DNA from: Paraphysoderma sedebokerense
Taxonomy: Eukaryota; Blastocladiomycota; Physodermatomycetes; Physodermatales; Physodermataceae
Length of the DNA: 64,000 nt
Direction of reading: 5' to 3'
Assembly: GCA_025602915.1 (NCBI GenBank)
Contig: JAHLJZ010000064.1
Span: 1-64,000 of the forward strand
Below the pieces are notes generated by a model. It did not search any database and was not told where the DNA came from. It worked only from the letters and a program-made list of their open reading frames with translations. Shown piece by piece: positions 45,201 through 55,371 of the stretch. A program made the translations under genes and the position numbers. The stretch's first letter is position 1. Every line of letters begins with the position of its first letter.

Positions 45201-46473
45201 TCCAACTTTTCGCTAACCACAAAGTAATAAGAACGACAAACCTTCTTTACTCTTCTTTGCAACAACCTCTCTCATTTCATCGAATTCTTTCCTCAGCAAC
45301 TGTTGCTCTTCTAATAACAACTCATTCTCTTGGGTCAAGAGATCTTGACGCTCATTGAGCTCCGTCCTATTTAAATCCGTCGTTGCGGGCTTGTCAGTGG
45401 AAAAGTCGTCTTCTACATAAGAGATTTGTCAAGTCGATCCTTGAAAACAAATGCGTACCATTCTTCATTACCTCCAATCCCGACAGTTTGCTTATTGGAA
45501 AATTCTGAATCAGGTTTTCCGGAAGTATCGTTCTGTGTCAGTAGATCTTCCATAAAAGACGTGACTTGATCATGCAATTCGCCGTTTTCTTTTGCGAGCT
45601 GGGTTGTCTTACTTTGGAGAGTTGATAAATCGTTCTGTCGAAAGTTCATATATCCAATCAATGATGTTCAATAATAGTCAATAATGAATGAAAATTTTCA
45701 GTATTCTGATGAGTTTCTGATCTTCAATAGCAGTAGATGATAATAGCGAGCAAGCTTACTTCATATGCTTTTACTTGCTCTTCTAGTTGTTCAATCCTAT
45801 CATCATACGCCTTGATTAGCGGACTCAAGTGCTGAGGGTCAATCAACCATGGAGCTGTTGGATCAGTCGCCGAGAGGGGACTGAATTGGTCCAATAATTC
45901 ACCCTCCTTTTCATCGATTTTCGGGTATTTTATCTGGTATCGTAGCAACTCGGCGTTCAGTCGTTGCGCTGAATATACCAGTTGAATTGCAGCATAAACG
46001 GGATGGGTTAGTTCGATAATTAACATCATGGCGGTCATACACGATACGGATGGCCCGCTAGGCATATGCGGTCCATTTCTATGTGATTAAAAAGCCGAAA
46101 TGGTCCAAAAGGTCAGGTTAATAGACAAGAACAAGTTGTACCCACCCAATCCTTTCAGAAACTCATTCTGCTTCAGCACTGTGGCTAAAGTCTTATCTTG
46201 AATGTCTACTCGGTCGAGATTTATTCCACCAATTCCATTCTCATTCCCAGACTCCTTTCTTGTCACATTTTCGTTCACATTACTTCCGTTTACATTGTTG
46301 AATGCAGCATGGTTGCTTGACTGATTCCAATTAGGTTGCGGTCGTGTCGACGGAGTGCCTAGGTCGCCGACAGGATAGTTTGCGTTGATAGGAGGGAATT
46401 GCATGGACGGTAATTGAGAAAACGCATGAGATGCAGATGAATGTGGATTAAATGACATTTGCATTCGTCTCAA
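42203..46473 (-). CDS. Long coiled-coil protein, possibly centrosomal (CEP89-like)
   Basis: A multi-exon gene on the minus strand. The start region (46473-46458) gives MSFNPHSSASHAFS and an Asn/Ser/Pro-rich head. A conserved-looking block follows at about 45960-45750: YPKIDEKEGELLDQFSPLSA, DPTAPWLIDPQHLSP, LIKAYDDRIEQLEEQVKAYE. About 900 residues of heptad-rich coiled coil then follow through roughly 15 short exons (for example LKLELQKSESKQSILQNENE, about 44390-44330). The tail is Ser/Asp-rich (SDLDLDADAESNSGS) and then basic, ending GTTVGI at 42203. The LSPLIKAYDDRI block before a long coiled coil reminds me of CEP89, a centriole distal-appendage protein, which would fit a flagellate fungus. 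The evidence is weak, and a golgin or tether would look alike. Confidence 0.6.
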
Positions 46474-46672
46474 TTTTGACTATATCGTGCTCCAATGCGT
46501 CCGTGATTGTCCAGGGAAGGGAAAGGGAGAGAGGGAAAGGGAAGTCACGTGACGCATTGAATAATAGACAAACTCGAATCTGTACAAATTCATTTAACAT
46601 TGATAATAACTTATAATTGTATAATGAGACATAGGAAGAGCAATATAGTACAGTTATCCATTTGCTCACAAT

Positions 46673-48182
46673 TCACATCCCAATCACGCTCTGGTACCTA
46701 TCAAAGCTGTCCCTGACTAATTTGTTCAACTCCTTCTTCTGCTCTTCTCGGCGACACCCATCATGAAGTAGAAACTTGAGTTTAGCATCCAAAGTTCCCT
46801 CTCGTCCGTCAATCCAGAATTCGGCGATCAATTTCAGGAGCAGCTTTAAAGAATTGTATCTCCAAACCCTTGAACACGAATCAGTGCCACTGTCGATGCG
46901 TTTGCATAGATATTCCATCAACTGTTTCACAAGATTTGGATACTCCAATAATACAGAAAACATCAAAGAACAAGAGACTGTCTTGATTAGAGTAATCTGA
47001 CTCAATGAACTCCAGCCGTAGTGGGTATTTTGTTTCGCAGTTACTTTTCCTTTAGCTCCACGAGTACCAGAACCAACAATATGAACATAGCATACTTGCA
47101 TAGTCGCCCGTCTGAGCTCTTTCGGCATTAAATGATTGTTTGGGGAGAGCGCTCTGGTAACTTTGCATAATGATTTTGAAGCTAGATTAAGGATATCCAC
47201 GGGCTGTGAAGGATGGAGGGACGTAAGGAGGATGGTGAAAAAGTTTGAATAGAGGGTCGTAAGAACCGTATGATGAGAGGAGGAAATAGGTGTCGTTATA
47301 ATATGCGATTGTAGTGCGAATAGAATTTCGGTGGAAAATATTATGAGTAGAGGGTGCATCGATTTGGAAAACCTAATAACATAACAGGATGGATAAGCGA
47401 AGTGTCATGACTCAACTTTTGCTATCACAGGATAGCACAGATTCTACAGAGCTCGACCAATAGTTGAAATTAGAATAAAAATTCAAATACCTAGCACCGA
47501 ATCTCTGTCCGAAAACACCCAGTTTGACCAAGCCTTCCATTATCCCATCGTATCTCTCCTCCACCATCATTCTATACCATCTTCCGAGTAAAAGCATCAA
47601 AAAACTTCCCGACAATGCTTGTTGTTGATTTAACTTCCGTGCATCAAGCTCAGACCCTTCCACCACCGTTCGAGTTGGACAAATCGTTTGAAGCAAGGCA
47701 AATGCTGATTCAAACATCTCCTGGGCCTCCATTGCTGTTCGCGGAGTGAGATAAGGTAGTGAACTTACTTTGACATAAAAATTTGTTTTTATCAACGTTA
47801 ATACTGAAGCCGGAGGAATATAGGGACAGATATTTGCAGAAACCTCGAGGTCTTCATGTGGGTTTTGATCCTGAGAATCTGAGGTTATTTCATTTGGATC
47901 AATAGATAGGACCTTAGAAGAGGAAAATAATTCTGTATCAAAGTGTGATAGTATTTGGATTAAAGAGGGCAGAGAGGGTTTGGCGTCGGTAATGAAAGAG
48001 AGGATTTCGGTTAAGCAATGGTTCAAGGTGACGCCGACGGTGGAAAACGAAGACGAGGGGATAAGTTTCGAATCAACGGAGGTAGAGAAGTATTTGCCTA
48101 TGATATTATCAAGGGATTTTAATATCATTTTTTTACTCTCTATAATTACTTTTGGTCCGGGTGCATCAAAGACAGCATACAT
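46673..48182 (-). CDS. Helical protein of unknown function
   Basis: Two exons: 48182 to about 47490, and about 47375-46673. The start gives MYAVFDAPGPKVIIESKK. Long hydrophobic and amphipathic helices without transmembrane character (LSGSFLMLLLGRWYRMMVEE, YDGIMEGLVKLGVFGQRFG, LVKQLMEYLCKRI) suggest an alpha-solenoid or HEAT-like scaffold. About 460 residues in all, ending QSVIGM at 46673. I do not recognise the family. It lies head-to-tail upstream of the coiled-coil gene with about 200 bp between them. Confidence 0.65.
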
Positions 48183-49948
48183 TCAAAATTCAAAGACGGA
48201 ACGGTCTGAGGACGTGGCGTTGCCATAGAAATGAATCACGTGGATTTTTTAGTTTTCTGAATTCTCCTAAGCTTTTTCTTTCTCCATGTTAGAATTTTCC
48301 CAAAACATGTTGATCTGGATATCTATCTGTACATAAGAGGTACGTCTAATTTTATTTTGTCTAGTGCGTCTTTTACATTACCTTCCTTTTATTTTGGATT
48401 TCCAATGATGAGAAAACAATGTCTACAAACCGAATCACCCTATGTAGATTATCTTTTATAATCAAGTTTCAGCCTTGTCTGATGGAAATCTTTATATTTA
48501 ATTTTTTTGTCTATGGCTTTTTGAAATTGCTATTTACGAAGAAGTTTGCTAACAATAGCGACCGATGTTGTCAGTTTTCTCCTTTTTTTAACTTTTCTTG
48601 TACCCAGACATGCGATTATCGACCTGTGGCGTCGTGAGGTAGTTCTCGTCAAGACACAATTGGACGTAGTAATTTATGTGAGAATCTTTTATGTTATTGG
48701 GGATTATTGCTATTTATTTTTTCCTGGAGTTTTGTCTTGCAGGAATTTTTCCGGAGAATATGATGAAATTCCAACACAGCGTCGGGCGGACTGAATTGGG
48801 TCGTACAAACCCACATCTTTTTGTTGATAACTACTGTGTCCTGATCTCTGGATTCATTTTATTATACTTTGTTATTTTTTTCAGTTGTAATTTGTTTCTG
48901 GGAATGATGGCGGATATTGCAATGAATGTATCGTACTAACTTCGTCCGCTTATGTATTACTGCACCTGATAGTACTATGGGTGAAATATTGTATCTTACT
49001 CTTAATTGAGAGTGGAAGAATATTTTGACCACTGTATGAAATTGAAATAAAATTTTTGACCGCATCCATTGCGCTTGATATGGTATGGTTTCGTGCTCTC
49101 TTTTGCTCTTCTCAATATTTTATCCTTTCGGCGATGCCAGAAGAAGAGAGGGAGCAACGATAGATATGATTAAATTTTATCATCGCAATCTTACAGAAAA
49201 TGTAATGACGATTTGATATATGTTCGGTTCATCGATGATCTATTCGTTTCTTGGCTTTCTCATTGTTTTATTTCAGGGACATTCCTTGGCTTGATCATAT
49301 ATGTGCTTGAGACTAACATTATTTCTGTATGCATTTTTTCTACACCGCTACTTGTGACAACTATGGTTATCAAAATCAAGTAATCATTTACACTCTGATT
49401 CGTGAATTCTTATCTATTCGTTATCATGTTCGTCACATCTACCGTCTGACTTTGTTGTAAATAGTTATGGCGGGTTACATGCTTATTTATTATATCTTAG
49501 TAAATAACAGCTGAAATGTAACATTATCCTTATCATTTTTCGTTAGCCAATCTACCACACATTGCTTCTTTGTAAAATACTGAAATGTAGCATTGTAATT
49601 CCTATTCATCGATTAGCCAATCTGACATCCATTACTTCAGCAGGCTGGTGCGAGTGACCCTGAATGCGACTGCATATCAGTTTTCGGCTTATCTGTGCTT
49701 CTTTTCAATGCGAGTTTAATGATTGTTTCCTTCTCACTCTCTGTGTAGAACATCCATAAACAGCAATTGAGGAAACGGTATTTGGGTGGAAGTCTTGAGT
49801 ATCTCAGATTCACATCTTCAGAACACCATATCAAACCATATTGTCAACTGAGAAATGTTTGCCTTGAATACATAATCACCCATTGTTCATTTCACTCTTT
49901 GATAATTGCTACACTATCTGATGTACAATATCCAAACACTGCTCCATC
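48183..49948. other. Long intergenic region
   Basis: T-rich on the plus strand, with several overlapping hydrophobic frames (48419-48940) that arise from base composition. No supported gene. A two-copy repeat lies at 49511-49638 and a tRNA follows. Confidence 0.5.
49511..49638. repeat. Two-copy direct repeat, about 60 bp
   Basis: CTGAAATGTA[A/G]CATT begins at 49511 and 49580, and TTAGCCAATCT with a CATT[A/G]CTTC end recurs in each copy (49511-49569 and 49580-49638). The copies have diverged by substitutions and small indels. Confidence 0.75.
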
Positions 49949-50020
49949 AGCGTCGTGGAACAGTGGAAGTTCGTAGGGCTCATAACCCTAAGGTCACTGG
50001 ATCGAAACCAGTCGACGCTA
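49949..50020 (+). tRNA. Initiator tRNA-Met (CAT)
   Basis: A 72-base cloverleaf with no intron. The acceptor AGCGTCG (49949-49955) pairs with CGACGCT (50013-50019) and the discriminator is A. The anticodon stem TAGGG/CCCTA encloses CTCATAA with CAT at 49981-49983. The T arm is ACTGG-ATCGAAA-CCAGT. The A1:T72 pair and the ATCGAAA T loop (A in place of the usual T at position 54) are features of the eukaryotic initiator, and the GTGGAA D loop fits too. The internal A and B boxes therefore belong to initiator tRNA. Confidence 0.95.
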
Positions 50021-50026
50021 CAATGA

Positions 50027-50030
50027 TTTT
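50027..50030 (+). terminator. RNA polymerase III T-run terminator
   Basis: TTTT begins seven bases after the tRNA end, as expected for pol III termination. Confidence 0.6.
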
Positions 50031-50823
50031 GTAAAGTAAACTTACGTATTAGTTTATTTTGTTCGGGACTTCGTTAGTTTGTTAATGTTGCATCCGATTC
50101 ATTACCAATATGACATCTTTTGCATCCAAAGTGGTTCCCCAGTTCAACCTCCGCAACATTGCATTATCGGGCCGAGGAATGAGCTCACTGGCTAAATTAC
50201 TTTATCCAAGCTCGGCTCAAAAATGACGCAAAACTTAGTTGAATTATAAATTGACTAAGTATAAGAGCTAAACCCTGTCACGTAGATCGTCGGCGCAGTA
50301 AAATATAATAATCATAATTTGGTAAAACAATAATCCTTAAAACCACCGGACGCCCCCCGGTGGCATATTTGCCACCACCGGATCTCCGCCTCTTTTCATC
50401 CACTTTTGAATAGGAAGCGGTCCGGCATTGGGGAATAAATATGACGGAGAAGGAAAAACGAGCAAGCCGGGATGAAAGCTCTTTAGGGTAAAAAAGCAAC
50501 GCCCTAATGGCAGCCACCTCGGCTTCTTTTTCCAGGTGACACCTGTTGATACGGCCACACCTTAACAATTCACAGTCCACTGCTTGACCGTGTCTTTAAA
50601 ATTTAGTGGCGTTATGGGAATTATCTAATCGGGAATTATAAAATGCGGCACTACCCCAGAGTCCTGATGCATATTACCTCTTTACCCTGCGCAATCTGTT
50701 AATTCACAGCCCAGACTCAGTCTCTTATTGGTCCTAACATATTCATTCTTCATCCAAACCTCGACACAAATATTAATTCGCGATAATTATCATCGTATTA
50801 TCATCCTATCATCAATAATTATT
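50031..50823. other. Intergenic region
   Basis: A minus-strand open frame at 50278-50580 has no family signal; its GC-rich core around 50345-50400 is unlike the flanks. Nothing else is recognised. Confidence 0.4.
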
Positions 50824-51426
50824 ATGGGTAACATGCAATACGATATGGCAACTTTCATCAAGAATTACCAACAAGTCTTGGATTGGTGGAATTGGTACCA
50901 GACATCTCATCATCAGATTCGCAATTGCCATTCAAAACTACATTATTCAACCAAAAACGAGAATGAGGACATAACTATACAGAACTTCGCCACTTACTTA
51001 ACATCTCATACCCCGACTCTCACCACAGACACACAACAACCATTGCAAAGGTCACAAACGCAAGCCGAAGAGACGTATCAAAATCTCTTCATTCAAGGAA
51101 ATCGGATAACACCATCGTATGTGCCTCCCAACGTGGAAAATCTATCTGAAGCGTCAGCCGATGACCTTCGTAGGTTCCTACTTACTGTAATCGGAATAAT
51201 CAGGGAGGAGAAAGCAAGGTTAATGTGTTGTATGGATCGACCGGAAAACAACCTTGTGGAAGACAGCGAGATTATAGAAGAAGATGAATGCGATTGTGAC
51301 TCTTGTAGAGAAGAAGCTTTGTTATTTTACGAAGAATATCTGACGCAAAGAATGGAAATGACCAATACTGACTGCATGGATTATGTCAGCGAAGGAATTG
51401 CCGTTCCATGTGGAGTCAGAATTTGA
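50824..51426 (+). CDS. Orphan acidic protein with Cys cluster
   Basis: A single exon of about 200 residues from the ATG at 50824 (MGNMQYDMATFIKNY). The upstream extension of the frame is Ile-rich and unlikely to be coding. The N-terminal part has Trp and His (WWNWYQTSHHQIRNCHSKL), the middle is Gln/Thr-rich, then comes a helix (DDLRRFLLTVIGIIREEKA). Near the C-terminus is an acidic stretch with CDCDSC and a later Cys pair. Six or more cysteines in an acidic context could bind metal, but no known motif fits. Family unknown. Confidence 0.55.
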   Translation: MGNMQYDMATFIKNYQQVLDWWNWYQTSHHQIRNCHSKLHYSTKNENEDITIQNFATYLTSHTPTLTTDTQQPLQRSQTQAEETYQNLFIQGNRITPSYVPPNVENLSEASADDLRRFLLTVIGIIREEKARLMCCMDRPENNLVEDSEIIEEDECDCDSCREEALLFYEEYLTQRMEMTNTDCMDYVSEGIAVPCGVRI

Positions 51427-51887
51427 AATTTGTTTTGAACGATGCGCTTTATGTATCATCTCATATGAATCAATAAAGATAAAAGGCTAGCTCCTTCAAG
51501 GTATTTGAATTAATTAAATGTTTAAACAGCTGGGACGCTTACAACGTCTTTAAGGCGGTAAAAAACAGTTTACCCCAAATGAGCAGGAAAAATTACAATT
51601 CAACCAACACAATGGAATTCAGCATTATCCTCGCATTGGATAATCTATTCTTCTATTTCCCTCGTAGTTTCTTGTAGTCGTTTTGCGAAAGTGGATGAAA
51701 GCCACACCAAACGCGGAATATCCGCTCGAGAATTAATACTTCGCGTCAATCGATTTCCCTCCATCTCACATCGAGCACATCACTGAAGAAAATTCTCTCA
51801 CCGACACCGAAACTTTCTAGCCTAAAAAAGCTATAATCTAACAAAACCTCCTCTCTATCCGAATCAACAACAAGTACTGCTTCCAAA
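51427..51887. other. Intergenic region
   Basis: An AATAAAGATAAA poly(A)-like signal follows the preceding gene near 51473. The rest is presumably the promoter of the next gene. Confidence 0.5.
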
Positions 51888-54862
51888 ATGGGCAAATCTG
51901 ACGCTGTTCTTGGCTTCTTGGAAGCATTCGTGAAAACTTACCCCAAGGAAATCGGAAAATCGATCAAAAGAAGCTACAGAAGTTTGAAGAAAGAACTCAA
52001 GAAAACCAACAAAGCAAAAATCGATAAAACTGCTGAGATTGGTTCGTCTCAACAAGTACGTATTTTTTCCCCCTATTTTATATTCCATCGTTCTTCCGCG
52101 ATGACTTCAAATCAAGACCCTCTGTCGATCCAGAGGCAATCCTAGTGATAATATTATTAACATCTGTTTTGCAAATTTTATTATCTGATACTGTTGTTAA
52201 GGAGAAGATGAATGTCTCTCCCAAAACGGAAGGTGAAAGAAGATCGAAACTTCTCTCTAAGCTCAAGGTGCTGATAACCGAATTTTCGCATGGTTAACTC
52301 TTCAGTTAGTAACCCTACCTTCTCTGATTTCACACAGAATGTACTCAGATTAAAATCTAAACGTCAGATGGTATGTGTAAGCTTTTCCACTTTATGCCTT
52401 TCCCACATACCATCTTTGGCGACATTCCCGTCACAGTTCGTTTGATTCACGCGAAAAGTGGATCGTCGTATCATTTGTGATTAACCTCAGTGAGGATGGA
52501 ACTTTAAATTGTTTGTTGCAGTTATACTAACTCAATCACACACTCTCTACAATCTTTCTGTTCTCTTTTTTTTCAAGCAGCTTGAAGAACTTAACAAGGA
52601 TGACAACGGATCTGCCTTTCAACAACAAGAACTTGTGGTACAATCCACAAAAACTAGTTCTGTCAAGAAAGATGACAATATCTCCAACCACGAAGCCTCC
52701 GCCGCAACTAACGTTCTTATTGGCGTCGTGGAAACCAAATCTATTGGGATCGATAAATTTACGGCTGGTGTATCATGTGACCCGCACTTAGAACATTCCG
52801 AAACAGACACATCGGTGTCAACTTCTGGTGGTGAAGAGCCGCAACCACCTCGCTTACATTTGAACCAAGATCATTCAGGATACGTTAGCAGAGAGGAGAG
52901 ATTAGTACGAAATGGAATGTTCGGATTCAACTCTGCTGAGGTAAGTTACTTCCCATCTTTGTTGATCAAGGCAAATGCAGCTGAAATATGTAGACACCGA
53001 ATTCTTGGAGGCATGGTTTAATTAACTCTCATTTTTTTTCTCTTGACATTAACAGGATGCCGTCGATTGCATTCGTGAATCTGAACCGCTTTCTGATGGT
53101 GCGAAGTTCTCCCATTCTGCAGAAGGGATTTTCGGAAGGGACGTTTCCACGTCCCAACTTTCAGATGGTGACATCATTGATCCTGGCTCTGCAGCGTATG
53201 ACTTGGTAGGCATCTTAGACATACTCCTTCTGCCCCGTATTAGTATTTGGCTGATTGTGGCTTTGATTTCTCATGTCTTTAGATCAATGATGATCAACAG
53301 GGACTAAAAGATCCCACGGGCCTTGAAGCGTTGGCTAGCAAATTTGAATATGTCCATCGCTTAACTGCGGGTTTGGCGGTGGGAGATACTCCGAGTGAGT
53401 GTCACGAAGAGGTCCGATGTGGCCCTGATAATCATATTTTTAACTCAGACACAGTATCAGATGATTTGGACGACTCGGTGAGTATTGTTTCTTGTTTCTT
53501 TTAAATTCAAGATATTGTTTAAGCTTGTCTAATGCCCCATGTTCATAGGAAATTGAATCAACAGATTCTGAAACCGTAACTGAGGAATCAGAGGATGAAC
53601 AGCTGTCGCCTGATCCGCCTGAGGTCCTGGTAACGGTTCGAGCCATCTTGTGTTTAGGATAACTGACTCTGAAAGTTATGATTGACCTGTTCTATCCCTT
53701 CGTCTTAACAGCCTTTGGAAGATATGGTACAGTATATTATAATAGACGCTGGGGCTACGGTTAATCAAAATGTGAACGAGTTGGTCGATTCCGGATACGA
53801 TCTGTCTCTTCAGTTTGTGGACGAAGAAGACTTCGACCCGTTTGATTTTGTGGAGCCCATTCCGGAAGAAAACGAGTTTATACAACCTCCAGAAGAGGGG
53901 GAAGATTTGGAATCGTCTGAGGTAGGTTAATTGAACTTTGAGTTATAGTGTGCATGTGTATTAACATAAAGTTTTAGGAGTTTGATCCCGATGACCTCCA
54001 TGAATCAGAAGATGATGAAGAAGTATCGGAAGATGCCTCTGAAGACGACTCAGAAGAGAGCACAGGAGATGAAGATGACGATTCGGTTGACCAAGATGAT
54101 AGGGCCGAAGAAACTGACGATGACGCTGAAGACGGTGACGAAAGCGAAGAAAATGAGACCGCAATGCCGCGCAATGCATTCAATACCATTCATCATACGA
54201 CTCGAATAGACAAAGACACAATGTTCTCCATACTTGTGAACGCTCTAGACGAGAGCGACACATCTCAAGAAGAACCTCCTGTATCGATTGCCGACATTCT
54301 CCCGACTGACGCATTCTTTAGAGTTAATGGCGAAGAAAAGAACCTGCTTGGTCTCAAATTGACGGACAAAGTCCTGAAATCTGCTGCATTAGGCAGTTCG
54401 GATTCACCTATGGCTTTTATTCAGCTAAGCAATATTATTCGATGTGCAAACTCAAAGTTCAAGAAGTTATTTAACGCGGCGTTCGCATTAAATGGAGACA
54501 GCGGCTCCATGTTTGCGCGGGAAAATAAAGTATACGTGATTGTATTGGATTGGGAATACGAGTATAGAAACGAACTGACTGTAGAAGACGATGTGGGGAT
54601 TGTGGCAGTCATGAATTTGGTGAAAGTATCAGAATCGACGGTTTTATTGGATAGCATTGCGGTGTTTGATGGGTGGCGAGGTAAGGGTATTGGAACGTCG
54701 CTATTGAATAGTGTCATTTCTTATGCGAAAAACGGATGTTTCGAGAAGATATTACTATTCTCACCGCAGTCTTTGATGTATTATTTTGCGGAATTTGGAT
54801 TCGAAGATCGCTCGATAGAGAGCAGTGGTGACTTGAAAAAGATGGTTTTAGATTTGCCATGA
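51888..54862 (+). CDS. Acidic multi-exon protein with C-terminal GNAT domain
   Basis: The start at 51888 gives MGKSDAVLGFLEAF and a Lys-rich helix. Eight or more short exons follow, many beginning or ending next to Glu/Asp/Ser-rich code: LEELNKDDNG (52580), DAVDCIRESEPLSDG (53056), INDDDQQ-like (53282), EIESTDSETVTEES (53550), then a run of acidic residues (54000-54150) in several hundred residues of low complexity. The last exon contains a complete-looking acetyltransferase core: VGIVAVMNLVKVSESTVL, LDSIAVFDGWRGKGIGTSLL with the acetyl-CoA loop R/QxxGxG/A, then FEKILLFSPQSLMYYFAEFG (motif B). The substrate is unknown. An acidic arm attached to a GNAT domain suggests binding to a basic partner such as a histone, but that is inference. 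Confidence 0.65.
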
Positions 54863-55371
54863 CCTCTTATTTTTTAATTAGAATAGCAAAATATATAGAT
54901 ATTACTTTGTGTTGTAGTTGAATGTTTTCGTTACTTTATTTAGTTTAGTATAGTTATAGCAGTACTCACTTAGACTGTAAATGGTTATTCTTAGACTCGC
55001 AGATTATCTGTATGAAAGTGTACGTCGCATTCTATCATTAAATGTAATGCTGATTCCTTTCTGATGCGAATGATATTTATTTCCATTCCTCCACACTCTG
55101 AATACCGTCAATGATTTCTACATTTTCCGCTGGCGTGAGCAGATTTCAGAATCGCGTAAAGTCAGTGGATTGTTGACCAATCCGCAATACGATGCGCATC
55201 ATTCAATGCTCACCTGTTCGAGACGCATTCGACATCAAAAACATACCGTCTTCGCAACAAAAATATCCAACTCGCTTTCGCTGCCGTCGAGTTTACTCTT
55301 ACACCTCCTTTTCGGTGGATATATACCCTCTTCTTTCTATTTTTCCGTCTGTCCTACTGTGTCTGTAAACT
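54863..55371. other. Intergenic region
   Basis: 3' flank of the GNAT gene and promoter of the RGS gene. No supported gene. Confidence 0.5.

Noticed and set aside
48419-48939. Overlapping hydrophobic plus-strand frames that look like membrane proteins
   Set aside because: The region is T-rich, which creates Phe/Leu runs in all frames; no splice signals, start context or family match.
50278-50580. Minus-strand frame near the tRNA, Arg-rich C-terminus
   Set aside because: No domain, no neighbours that fit and overlapping frames on the same strand; kept only as an intergenic note.
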